This document shows, piece by piece, positions 42,383-50,957 of a stretch of 64,000 nt of DNA. The notes beneath the pieces were generated by a model. The model ran no database searches. It was not told the origin of the DNA and saw nothing but the letters and a program-made list of their open reading frames with translations. Each line of letters begins with the position of its first letter. The stretch's first letter is position 1. The translations under genes were made by a program, and so were the position numbers. Origin of the DNA: JACRAR01 sp041674385 (GTDB taxonomy: Bacteria > Pseudomonadota > Gammaproteobacteria > Burkholderiales > Rhodocyclaceae); NCBI GenBank assembly GCA_041674385.1, contig JBAYVU010000001.1, positions 1-64,000 of the forward strand, written 5' to 3'.

Positions 42383-43482
42383 GCGTCGCCCTCCGCCCGA
42401 TTCTCCAGCCGTGCCTGCGAGCGGGCGATGGCTTCGTGCAGGCGCTGAGCCCACAGTTCCTTTGCCGGCAGGGCGGTCAGGTATTCGGCGACATGGATGC
42501 CGCTGGCGTCCAGTTCCAGCAGTTCGATGCGCTCGCGGTTCTTGCCGGTGCATAGGATGATGCCCAGCGGCGGGGCTTCGCCGGCTTCCTGCTCGTGCTT
42601 CGCCAGCCAGCGCAGGTAGAGTTCCATCTGGCCCTTGTGCTCGGCCTTGAAGTCGCCGAGCTTGAGTTCCACGGCCACCAGGCGCTTCAGGCGGCGGTTG
42701 TAGAACAGCAGGTCGATGTAGAAATCGTCGTTGTCGATCTGGATGCGCTTCTGCCGGGCGACGAAGCTGAAGCCGGCGCCAAGCTCCAGCAGGAAGGACT
42801 CCATTTCGCGCAGGATGGCGTCTTCGAGGTCCTTTTCCACATAGCGGTCAGTCAGGCCGAGGAAGTCGAGCAAGTAGGGGTCTTTCAGCACCAGCGCCGG
42901 GCTCATGCGCTCGGCGTCGCGCAACTGCCTCAGTTCGTGGTCGATCAGCTCGCCGGGTTTCTTCGAGAGCAGGGTGCGCTCGAACAGTTGGCTGTCGATG
43001 CGCTCTTGCAAGGTGCGGGTGCTCCAGCCTTCGAGGCGGCACATCTCGGCGTAGAAGTCGCGTTTCTGCGGCTCGTCGAAGTAGATCAGGGAGCGGAAGT
43101 GGGTCCAGCTCAATTGTCTCCGCAGTGCGGAGACAATCGCTTCGTCGGGATAGACCTCGGCGAAACGCAGCATGTGGCGCAAGTTCTTGGCGGAAAAACC
43201 CTGGCCATGCTCCGCCGTCAATTGCCGTGACAGTGTCACGACAATCTCCTCGCCATAGGCGGCGCGCTTGGCGCCGAGCACCTCCTGGCGGATGCGCTGG
43301 CCGACGCGCCAGTAGAGCGCGGTCAACGTGGCGTTGACGGCGGTGGCAACCGCGGAGCGCGCGTCAAGAATCAGTTGCCGGATGTCGGCGGCAAGGGTGT
43401 CATTGGCTGCGGCGACAACCGGTACCTTGGCCTTGCGGGTGGCGGGCGCGGAAGCCTTGCGCTTGGCCGGGGGCTTGCTCAT
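42379..43482 (-). CDS. DUF1016/YhcG-like PDDEXK nuclease protein
   Basis: The 367-residue protein has a basic, Ala/Lys-rich N-terminal tail, a DUF1016 N-terminal domain (about 30-180; LYWRVGQRIRQEVL, FSAKNLRHMLRFAEVYP) and a YhcG-type PDDEXK domain with DDFYIDLLFYNRRLKRLVAVELK (here Asp in YIDLL and Glu-Leu-Lys in VAVELKLGDF). Genes of this family are often placed within type I RM operons. Here it sits between hsdM and hsdS, coupled on both sides by ATGA overlaps. Confidence 0.88.
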   Translation of the reverse strand: MSKPPAKRKASAPATRKAKVPVVAAANDTLAADIRQLILDARSAVATAVNATLTALYWRVGQRIRQEVLGAKRAAYGEEIVVTLSRQLTAEHGQGFSAKNLRHMLRFAEVYPDEAIVSALRRQLSWTHFRSLIYFDEPQKRDFYAEMCRLEGWSTRTLQERIDSQLFERTLLSKKPGELIDHELRQLRDAERMSPALVLKDPYLLDFLGLTDRYVEKDLEDAILREMESFLLELGAGFSFVARQKRIQIDNDDFYIDLLFYNRRLKRLVAVELKLGDFKAEHKGQMELYLRWLAKHEQEAGEAPPLGIILCTGKNRERIELLELDASGIHVAEYLTALPAKELWAQRLHEAIARSQARLENRAEGDA

Positions 43483-45878
43483 GCGCCAGCCCCGACGATC
43501 TTTTTCAGCAGGCCGTCGGTCTGCCGTTCCAGGGCCAGGATTTCGTCGCGGATTTCCTTGAGCGTGCGCAAGGGCTTGGGCCGGTAGAAGTGGCGGGCGA
43601 AGGAGATTTCGTAACCGATCCTGGTACTGCCGGGTTCTATCCAGGCATCGCCGGCAAAAGGCCGTACTTCGCGCATGAAAAAGGCCTCGATGCCGCCGGC
43701 CTCTTGCAGGGGCACTTGTTCCGTGTCGCGCAGTTCGGGATCGGGTTCATAGGTGGTGAGCCAGGCCTGCGCCTTGGCCTTGCGCTTGCCTTGGGCCGGG
43801 GCATCGTCCGCGGCGGCAACGTAATAGGCGCCGTAGAGCGCTTCGCGCTCTGGGTCGGCAACCGGGTCGGCCCTGACTTGTCTGGCGATCACCGCCGGTG
43901 CCTCTTCGTCGCGCCAACTGACGGCGCGTAGCAGGATTTTCAATTCGCCCGCACTGAGCTTGATGCGCAGCTTTTCGAGAGCCTGTTCGACCCGCGTGCG
44001 GAACTCGTTGAAGTCGGGGAATACCTCGCTGCCCAGCGTCTCGGCCAGACGGCGCGCGGCATCGACCAGGCGCAGGTCGCGTTGCCAGGTGGTTTCATCG
44101 AGCAGCTTGCGGCGGCGCTTATCGGGCACGGCCTTGCGGCGCGGCGCGGATTCATCCTCGCTGTCTTCGGCATCGTTTTCGTCGCCGCGCAGCCATTGCT
44201 CGACCTCGGGCTTGCAGCGGGCGGGATCGTCGTAGATGGCCTGACCGAGTCGCTCATAGAGTTCGCGGCGCAAGCCTCCGTCGCCGCTGGCAAAGCGCAG
44301 GGCTTCGATACTGGCGCGCTTGAACTGGCTCCTGAGTCGCAGCGGACGGTCGACGGTGATTTTCCAATAGCCGAAGGCTTCGTTGGCGAAGACTTTGGAA
44401 TGCGCGGTGTCCTCGGCTTTCTCGAAGGCTTGCAGGGTGGCGAGGATACGTTCGATGTCCGTCGCGCCCAGCTCGCAATTCTTCTTGCCGTAGTTGCGGC
44501 GCAGCGGCTGCGACCATTCGCTGGCGTCGATCAACTGCACGCGGCCAGCGCGGTGCTTGGCCTTGCGGTTAGTCAGCACCCAGATGTAGGTGGCGATGCC
44601 GGTGTTGTAGAACATGTTGAGCGGCAGGGCGATGATGGCTTCGAGCCAGTCGTTCTCCAACAGCCAGCGGCGGATGTTGCTCTCGCCCTGGCCGGCATCG
44701 CCGGTAAACAACGCCGAGCCGTTATGCACCAGGGCGATGCGGCTGCCCAGCGGCGATTTCTTCTTCATCTTGGACAGCTTGTTCACCAGGAACATCAGCT
44801 GGCCGTCGGAGGATCGCGTGACGAGCTTGAATTCCGGGTCGCCGGCATGGTCGACGACGAAACGCGGATCGGAAATGCCGCTCTTGCCTTCCTCGCCGCC
44901 GAGGCGCGAGAGATCGCTCTTCCAGCTCTTGCCGTAGGGCGGATTGGAGAGCATGAAGTCGAATTCCTGGCGCGGGAAGGCGTCGTTGCTGAGGGTGGAC
45001 ATGTCCACGCCGCCGACGATGTGTTCAGCCTCCAGGCCTTCGCCCTTGATCAGCAGGTCGGCTTTGCAGATAGCGTAGGTCTCGGGGTTGATCTCCTGGC
45101 CGTAGAGATGAATCGAGACTTGCTTGCCCTGCGCCTTGGCCAGGCGTTGCAGCTCTTCCTCGGCGACCGTGAGCATGCCGCCGGTGCCGCAGGCGCCGTC
45201 GTAAAGCAGGTAGGTGGTGGACTTGATCTGGTCGGCCACCGGCACGAACATCAGCTTGGCCATTAGCAGCACCACGTCGCGCGGGGTGAAGTGCTCGCCG
45301 GCTTCTTCGTTGTTCTCTTCATTAAAGCGGCGGATCAGTTCCTCGAATACCGTGCCCATGGCGTGGTTGTCGAGGCCGGGCAGCACGATGCGGCCTTCGG
45401 CATCGCGTACCGGCTCGGGCGAGAGGTTGATGCTCGGGTCGAGGAACTTCTCGACCAGGAAGCCGAGGATGTCGGCTTCGACCAGCTTGGCAATCTGGTT
45501 GCGGAAGTTGAACTTGTCGAGAATCTCGCGCACGTTGTCGGAGAAGCCATCGAGATAGGCCTCGAAGTTCTGCTTGTGCTGCTGCGCCGTTTCGGCCGAC
45601 TTGAGGCCGCTAAGGGTGAACGGCGAAATGTTGTAGAAGGCTTGGCGCGATGCACCGCACAGCCCGTTGTGCTTGTTGGCGACGCCGGCCTTGTCGAGCT
45701 TCTGGCTGAGCGCGCGCACGGCGGCTTTGGTCGGTGCCAGCAATGCGTCGATGCGGCGCAGCACCGTCATCGGCAGGATCACGTCGCGGTACTTGCCGCG
45801 CGAGTAGATGTCGCGCAGGACGTCGTCGGCGATGTTCCAGATGAAGTCCTGAATTTGGCGAAGTTCAGCAGGTTCCAT
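43479..45878 (-). CDS. hsdM: Type I DNA methyltransferase subunit HsdM
   Basis: The start MEPAELRQIQDFIWNIADDV gives 799 residues; codons upstream of it run into the ubiA promoter region. SAM-binding motif I DGACGTGG is at about 227-234 and the N6-adenine catalytic motif NPPY at 312-315. The protein is longer than typical HsdM (about 500) because of a C-terminal extension of about 280 residues rich in charged coiled-coil sequence. It is the first gene of the restriction operon. Confidence 0.92.
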   Translation of the reverse strand: MEPAELRQIQDFIWNIADDVLRDIYSRGKYRDVILPMTVLRRIDALLAPTKAAVRALSQKLDKAGVANKHNGLCGASRQAFYNISPFTLSGLKSAETAQQHKQNFEAYLDGFSDNVREILDKFNFRNQIAKLVEADILGFLVEKFLDPSINLSPEPVRDAEGRIVLPGLDNHAMGTVFEELIRRFNEENNEEAGEHFTPRDVVLLMAKLMFVPVADQIKSTTYLLYDGACGTGGMLTVAEEELQRLAKAQGKQVSIHLYGQEINPETYAICKADLLIKGEGLEAEHIVGGVDMSTLSNDAFPRQEFDFMLSNPPYGKSWKSDLSRLGGEEGKSGISDPRFVVDHAGDPEFKLVTRSSDGQLMFLVNKLSKMKKKSPLGSRIALVHNGSALFTGDAGQGESNIRRWLLENDWLEAIIALPLNMFYNTGIATYIWVLTNRKAKHRAGRVQLIDASEWSQPLRRNYGKKNCELGATDIERILATLQAFEKAEDTAHSKVFANEAFGYWKITVDRPLRLRSQFKRASIEALRFASGDGGLRRELYERLGQAIYDDPARCKPEVEQWLRGDENDAEDSEDESAPRRKAVPDKRRRKLLDETTWQRDLRLVDAARRLAETLGSEVFPDFNEFRTRVEQALEKLRIKLSAGELKILLRAVSWRDEEAPAVIARQVRADPVADPEREALYGAYYVAAADDAPAQGKRKAKAQAWLTTYEPDPELRDTEQVPLQEAGGIEAFFMREVRPFAGDAWIEPGSTRIGYEISFARHFYRPKPLRTLKEIRDEILALERQTDGLLKKIVGAGA

Positions 45879-45935
45879 GAGTTCCGATTCGGCCAGCTGT
45901 TCGACGAAACAGGCGAGCGCGGTTATGACAGCCAA

Positions 45936-45941
45936 TTCTAG
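45936..45941 (-). promoter_or_regulatory. Candidate extended -10 box for the restriction operon
   Basis: On the minus strand TGCTAGAAT (TAGAAT at 45936-45941) is a good extended -10 element about 58 bases before hsdM. No convincing -35 is seen. Confidence 0.35.
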
Positions 45942-45978
45942 CACCCTGGGATCATCCAAGACATCTCCAGTCGCGGTG

Positions 45979-45984
45979 TAAAAT
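45979..45984 (+). promoter_or_regulatory. -10 box of ubiA, suggesting a leaderless transcript
   Basis: TAAAAT ends seven bases before the ubiA ATG, so transcription would start at or next to the start codon. No Shine-Dalgarno is present between them (CCCTTT only). Confidence 0.45.
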
Positions 45985-45990
45985 CCCTTT

Positions 45991-46887
45991 ATGCCCACCC
46001 TCCTCGTTACCCTGCGCCAACGCCTCGACGCCTACGAGCGCCTGATGCGGCTCGACAAGCCGATCGGCACGCTGCTGCTGTTGTGGCCGACGCTGTGGGC
46101 GGTATGGATCTCGGCCCACGGGCAGCCGCAATTCATGATCGTCTGGATTTTCGCGCTGGGCACCTTGCTGATGCGCTCGGCCGGGGTGGTGATGAACGAC
46201 TATGCCGACCGCAACTTCGATCCGCACGTCGAGCGCACCAAGAACCGGCCACTGGCCGCAGGAGAGGTGTCGGGGAAGGAGGCGATGGTCCTCGCTGCGG
46301 TGTTGAGCGTCATCTCCTTCCTGCTGATCCTGCCGCTGCACCGGTTGGTGTGGCAGCTCTCGGTGGCGGCGTTGTTCCTCGCCATGAGCTATCCCTACAC
46401 CAAGCGTTTCATTGCCGTTCCGCAGGCTTACCTCGGCGTGGCCTTCGGCTTCGGCATCCCGATGGCGTTCGCGGCGCAGCAGCACGCGGTGCCGCCGCTG
46501 GCGTGGGTGATGCTGCTGGCGAACATCTTCTGGGCGATCGGCTACGACACCTGCTACGCTATGGTGGATCGCGAGGACGACCTGAAGATCGGCATCAGGA
46601 CCTCCGCCATCACCTTCGGCCGCTTCGACGTGGCGGCGGTGATGTTGAGCTACGCGGCGACGCTGGGCATCCTCGCCTGGGTGGGCTGGCAGGCCGAACG
46701 CGGCATTTATTTTTATGCCGGGCTGGCCGTGGCGGCAGGCATGATGGCCTGGCACTATTTTCTGATCAAGGATCGCGAGCGCATGAAGTGCTTCAAGGCT
46801 TTCATGCACAACAACTGGGTCGGCGCGGCGATCTTCGCCGGTCTCGCCGTCGATTATTATCTGCATCCATTCCCCGTCCACTCATGA
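45991..46887 (+). CDS. ubiA: 4-hydroxybenzoate polyprenyltransferase UbiA
   Basis: The 298-residue membrane protein has the two Asp-rich prenyltransferase motifs, NDYADRNFDPHVERTKNRPL and DREDDLKIGIRT, amid about eight TM helices. It attaches the polyprenyl tail to 4-hydroxybenzoate in ubiquinone synthesis. There is no ribosome-binding site before the ATG. ubiD follows with an ATGA overlap. It diverges from the restriction operon. Confidence 0.95.
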   Translation: MPTLLVTLRQRLDAYERLMRLDKPIGTLLLLWPTLWAVWISAHGQPQFMIVWIFALGTLLMRSAGVVMNDYADRNFDPHVERTKNRPLAAGEVSGKEAMVLAAVLSVISFLLILPLHRLVWQLSVAALFLAMSYPYTKRFIAVPQAYLGVAFGFGIPMAFAAQQHAVPPLAWVMLLANIFWAIGYDTCYAMVDREDDLKIGIRTSAITFGRFDVAAVMLSYAATLGILAWVGWQAERGIYFYAGLAVAAGMMAWHYFLIKDRERMKCFKAFMHNNWVGAAIFAGLAVDYYLHPFPVHS

Positions 46888-48365
46888 AATATCAAGACCT
46901 GCGCGACTTCATCATCCAGCTCGAAGGCCTCGGCGAATTGAAGCGCGTGGCCGTCGAGGTGGACCCGAAATTCGAGATGACGGAAATCTGCGACCGCGTG
47001 CTGCGTGCCGGCGGCCCGGCGATCCTCTTCGAGAACGTCAAGGGCTCGACCATGCCGGTGCTCGGCAACCTGTTCGGCACGGTGCGGCGTGTGGCGCTGG
47101 GCATGGGCCGCGAAGACGATGCGGCTACGGCCCTGCGCGAGGTCGGCGAGCTGCTGGCCTATCTCAAGGAACCCGAACCGCCCAAGGGCTTCAAGGATGC
47201 CTGGGAAAAATTGCCGGTGTTGAAGCAGGTGCTCAACATGGCGCCCAAGGTGGTCTCCTCAGCACCCTGCCAGGAAATCGTCTGGGAGGGCAAGGACGTC
47301 GATCTCGCCCGCCTGCCGATCCAGACCTGCTGGCCGGGCGACGTGGCGCCGTTGATCACCTGGGGGCTGACGGTGACGCGCGGCCCCAACAAGCCGAGGC
47401 AGAACCTGGGCATCTATCGGCAGCAGGTCTTAGTTGCCAACGAACGCCCGAACAAGGTGATCATGCGCTGGTTGGCGCAACGCGGCGGCGCACTGGATTT
47501 TCGCGAACATTGCCAAGCCAATCCCGATCGGCCTTTCCCCGTCGCGGTGGCGCTCGGCGCCGATCCGGCCACCATCCTCGCCGCCGTGACGCCGGTGCCG
47601 GATAACTTGTCCGAATACCAGTTCGCTGGTCTGCTGCGCGGCGCCAAGACGGAAGTGGTGAAATGCCTGGGCAGCGACTTGCAGGTACCGGCGCACGCCG
47701 AGATCGTCCTGGAAGGTTTCATCCATCCCGGCGAGACCGCGCTGGAAGGACCTTACGGCGACCACACCGGTTATTACAACGAGCAGGCCGAGTTCCCGGT
47801 ATTCACCATCGAGCGCATCACCATGCGCCGCGACCCGCTCTATCACAGCACCTACACCGGCAAGCCGCCGGACGAGCCGGCCATCCTCGGGGTGGCGCTC
47901 AACGAAGTGTTCGTGCCATTGTTGCGCAAGCAGTTCCCCGAGATCGTCGACTTCTACTTGCCGCCCGAGGGCTGCTCGTATCGGCTGGCCGTGGTGAGCA
48001 TGAAAAAGCAGTATCCCGGCCATGCCAAGCGGGTGATGTTCGGCATCTGGAGCTTCCTGCGCCAGTTCATGTATACCAAGTTCATCATCGTCACCGACGA
48101 CGATGTGAACATCCGCGACTGGAAGGAAGTCGTCTGGGCGCTCACCACGCGCGTCGATGCGGCGCGCGACACGCTGATCGCCGAGAACACGCCGATCGAT
48201 TACCTCGACTTCGCTTCGCCGGTGGCCGGCCTGGGCAGCAAGATGGGCATCGATGCGACCAACAAGATGGCGGGCGAAACCCGCCGCGAGTGGGGACGGC
48301 CGATCGCCATGGACGCTGCCGTCAAGCAGCGCGTCGATGCGTTGTGGGACACGCTGGGGTTGTAG
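46884..48365 (+). CDS. ubiD: UbiD-family 3-octaprenyl-4-hydroxybenzoate decarboxylase
   Basis: Started at MKYQDLRDFIIQLEGLGELK (493 residues), overlapping the ubiA stop as ATGA. It matches UbiD along its length: GTVRRVALGMGRE, EGPYGDHTGYYNE (containing the catalytic-site region), MRRDPLYHSTYTGKPPDEPA and TRVDAARDT. It uses prenylated FMN made by UbiX; no ubiX lies nearby. Confidence 0.95.
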   Translation: MKYQDLRDFIIQLEGLGELKRVAVEVDPKFEMTEICDRVLRAGGPAILFENVKGSTMPVLGNLFGTVRRVALGMGREDDAATALREVGELLAYLKEPEPPKGFKDAWEKLPVLKQVLNMAPKVVSSAPCQEIVWEGKDVDLARLPIQTCWPGDVAPLITWGLTVTRGPNKPRQNLGIYRQQVLVANERPNKVIMRWLAQRGGALDFREHCQANPDRPFPVAVALGADPATILAAVTPVPDNLSEYQFAGLLRGAKTEVVKCLGSDLQVPAHAEIVLEGFIHPGETALEGPYGDHTGYYNEQAEFPVFTIERITMRRDPLYHSTYTGKPPDEPAILGVALNEVFVPLLRKQFPEIVDFYLPPEGCSYRLAVVSMKKQYPGHAKRVMFGIWSFLRQFMYTKFIIVTDDDVNIRDWKEVVWALTTRVDAARDTLIAENTPIDYLDFASPVAGLGSKMGIDATNKMAGETRREWGRPIAMDAAVKQRVDALWDTLGL

Positions 48366-48382
48366 GTTGAAGGAAGAGGCCC

Positions 48383-48790
48383 ATGTCGGAAATTGAAATC
48401 ATCCCCGCCAACGACGACCTCGAAGGGCCGCGCGCCTGGTGCCATGTCATGTACGGCTTGCATGCCCTGTCGGCGGTGAGCGGCATCCTGACTTCGGCGA
48501 CCGTCGTCAGCGCCTTCGTTTTCGGCTGGCCGTCGATCGTCGCCGTCATCATCAACTACCTGAAGCGCGGCGAAGTTCGCGGCACCTGGCTGGCGAGCCA
48601 CTGGCGCTGGCAATGGCGCACCTTCTGGCTCGCGGCCGTGTGGCTGCTGGTGGCGGGGGTGCTGATGATCACGCTGATCGGGATACCTGCCGCACTCATG
48701 GTGATGGTGGTCACCGGCGGCTGGGTGCTCTACCGCGTGATCCGCGGCTGGGCGGTGCTGGCGAAGCGCGAGCCGCTGCCGGGATTCTGA
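48383..48790 (+). CDS. Small membrane protein, DUF4870-like
   Basis: The 135-residue protein has three to four TM helices (LHALSAVSGILTSATVVSAF, WPSIVAVIINYL, WLLVAGVLMITLIG, ALMVMVVTGGWVLYRVI) and a conserved-looking loop RGTWLASHWRWQWRTFW. It follows ubiD by 17 bases and may be cotranscribed. The function is unknown. Confidence 0.65.
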   Translation: MSEIEIIPANDDLEGPRAWCHVMYGLHALSAVSGILTSATVVSAFVFGWPSIVAVIINYLKRGEVRGTWLASHWRWQWRTFWLAAVWLLVAGVLMITLIGIPAALMVMVVTGGWVLYRVIRGWAVLAKREPLPGF

Positions 48791-48802
48791 CTCGCTGCCG
48801 CA

Positions 48803-50278
48803 TCACGCCCCGCGTTCGTACACCCATTCCAGCAGCGCGTCCTCGGCGGCCTGTGCCGCAGCCGCGTTGGGGTGGTTGATCAGAAACACCACGATCTGCC
48901 ATTTGCCGTTGCGGTCCAGCACATAGCCGGCGATGCTCTTGACGCCTTCCAGCGAGCCGGTCTTGACGTGCGCCTGGCCGGCGACGCCGTTTTGTTTCAG
49001 CCGCTTTCTCATAGTGCCGTCGATGGCGCCGATCGGCAGCGATGCCAGGAACTCGGGCATCAGCGGGCTTTTCCAAGCTGCCTGCAGCAGCCGCGCCAAG
49101 TCCTCGGCGGCGATGCGTTCCCGGCGCGACAAGCCGGAGCCGTTCTCCAGCACCAGTTCCGGGAAGCTCAATTGTTTTTGCTGGAGCCAGGCGCGGATGA
49201 CCTTGGCGCTGTCTTCGGCACGGCACGGCCGGTTCGCGGACTCCGCTGCCAGCGTCAGGAACACTTGGCGCGCCATCACGTTGTTGCTGAACTTGTTGAT
49301 GTCGCGCACGACTTCCGCCAGCGGCGGCGATTCGATGCTCGCCAGCCGCTTCGCGCCGGCGGGCAGCGCGGCCTCGCGCAGCCCGCCTTGGAGCGTGCCG
49401 CCGAGCTCCTGCCAGAGCTGGCGGAATACGCCGTCGACATATTGCGCATGGGACAGCACGCCGAGGTTCCAGGTCTTCTCGCCGCAGGACAGCGGGTAGC
49501 GGCCGGTCAGCACCAGGCGGGCATGGCCATCGACGGCGTTTTGCCGGATCAGGTCGGCGCGCAGCGCCTCCTTCCAGTCGCCGCAGCCGCCATTGCCGTT
49601 GACGGGTTGGATGAGGTTGATGACATCCAGGTTGGTCGGCCGGGGTTCGGGCAACACCGCCAGGGTTTTGCGTTCGGCGTCGGCGACGAGTTGCACACGC
49701 AGCGCCTTGAAGTTGAGCAGCAGCGCGTCCGGGCTGACGTTGTAGGGACGTAGCGGCTGGTCGTCGATGAGTTCGAGGTCCGTCCCATCGGCCCCGCCGG
49801 TCTCGAACAGGCTGCGGTCAAGCACCAGGTCGCCGCGGATATCGCGCAGGCCGCGCTCTCGCAGCTGCCGCAACAGCAGCCAGAATTGCTCGAAAGTCAG
49901 CTTGGGATCGCCGCCGCCCTTGAGCACCAGATCGCCTTCCAGCACGCCTTCCGACAACCTGCCGAGAGTCCAGGCTTCTGTCTTCCAGGTGTAGCCCGGC
50001 CCGAGCAGTTCGAGTGCGGCGTAGGTCGTCAGCAGCTTCATCAGCGACGCCGGGTTGAACGGCCGGGCTGCGTTCAAGTGGATGCGCGGCAGCGCCGCCG
50101 CCGCTTCCTGCACCACCACCGCGACATTTTCCTGCGGAATTCCGGCGGCCTGCAGCGCATGTGCGACCGTGCGCGGCAAGCGCTCGGCGGAATGGGCAAG
50201 GGCCGATACGACGCCGATGCAGACGCCCAGCAAGAGCAGCGGCAACCAGCGGCAATTCAATACACGGTGGATAGTCAT
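48803..50278 (-). CDS. dacB: D-alanyl-D-alanine carboxypeptidase/endopeptidase (PBP4, DacB)
   Basis: The 491-residue protein has a signal peptide (cut near AHSAE) and the three motifs of class C penicillin-binding proteins: SLMK with the nucleophile Ser78, SNN in NKFSNNVMA and KTG in HVKTGSLEG. The large insert between motifs 1 and 2 is typical of PBP4. It trims and hydrolyses peptidoglycan cross-links in the periplasm. The gene ends convergently against the small membrane protein gene. Confidence 0.93.
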   Translation of the reverse strand: MTIHRVLNCRWLPLLLLGVCIGVVSALAHSAERLPRTVAHALQAAGIPQENVAVVVQEAAAALPRIHLNAARPFNPASLMKLLTTYAALELLGPGYTWKTEAWTLGRLSEGVLEGDLVLKGGGDPKLTFEQFWLLLRQLRERGLRDIRGDLVLDRSLFETGGADGTDLELIDDQPLRPYNVSPDALLLNFKALRVQLVADAERKTLAVLPEPRPTNLDVINLIQPVNGNGGCGDWKEALRADLIRQNAVDGHARLVLTGRYPLSCGEKTWNLGVLSHAQYVDGVFRQLWQELGGTLQGGLREAALPAGAKRLASIESPPLAEVVRDINKFSNNVMARQVFLTLAAESANRPCRAEDSAKVIRAWLQQKQLSFPELVLENGSGLSRRERIAAEDLARLLQAAWKSPLMPEFLASLPIGAIDGTMRKRLKQNGVAGQAHVKTGSLEGVKSIAGYVLDRNGKWQIVVFLINHPNAAAAQAAEDALLEWVYERGA

Positions 50279-50294
50279 GGCGCTATCTTAGAGC

Positions 50295-50819
50295 CTATTT
50301 CAGCTTGAATACCACGGGAAGGATCAGTTCGCGCACGCCGGGGTTGGGCAGCCGGCGCATGGCGTATGCGGCCTCGGTCGCCGCACGATCCAACAGGGCG
50401 TGGCCGCTGCCGCTCACGACTTGCGCTTCCAGCACCCGCCCGTCGGGGTCGAGCAGCAACAGCAGCCGCACCTCGCCTTCAAGACCGCCGGCAATGGCTT
50501 CAGGCGGATAGAACAGATGTTCGGCCAGCTTGCGCTGGGCGGCTTGCCGTCTCAACAACCGCTCCCCGGCAGATTGCGCAGCCGGCGGCGGGGTGAGCGC
50601 CGGCAGTGGCCCATCGTCCTCGCTCAAGGTGTTCTTCAGCAGCGTTGCCCCGTCGGGCGGCAACAGCAAATGGGCTTGCAGCACCGGCGTCGCCGCGTGC
50701 TTCGGTGGCAGCGGGAAACCCCGCCGGGCAAGGTCTCCGGCCCCTATCGCCGCCGCATGCAGCAGCGCGGAGGCGAGCAGGGCGAAAAATAGGCGGCGCT
50801 GTGGCAGAGGGAGAGCCAT
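50295..50819 (-). CDS. TonB-like energy-transducer protein
   Basis: Started at MALPLPQRRLFFALLASALLH (174 residues); the reading frame extends much further upstream but that part overlaps the ankyrin gene and lacks protein-like features. It has an N-terminal TM helix with the TonB-typical SxxxH-like S-A-L-L-H, a Pro/Ala-rich linker and a C-terminal TonB fold (about 95-174; FYPPEAIAGGLEGEVRLLLLL, VVSGSGHALLDRAATEAA). No ExbB/ExbD genes are nearby. No good ribosome-binding site precedes the ATG. Confidence 0.75.
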   Translation of the reverse strand: MALPLPQRRLFFALLASALLHAAAIGAGDLARRGFPLPPKHAATPVLQAHLLLPPDGATLLKNTLSEDDGPLPALTPPPAAQSAGERLLRRQAAQRKLAEHLFYPPEAIAGGLEGEVRLLLLLDPDGRVLEAQVVSGSGHALLDRAATEAAYAMRRLPNPGVRELILPVVFKLK

Positions 50820-50957
50820 GAAGGAGAATGCTGAATACGGTACGCGGTGGTGTTGTCGCGATAAAATAGGTATCCATTCTGCTACAAGTGCGACTGCGAT
50901 CGGTAGTATCCCAACCCCAACCAGGGGCACTCGCGACTTGTGGCACGGAGGCACACA

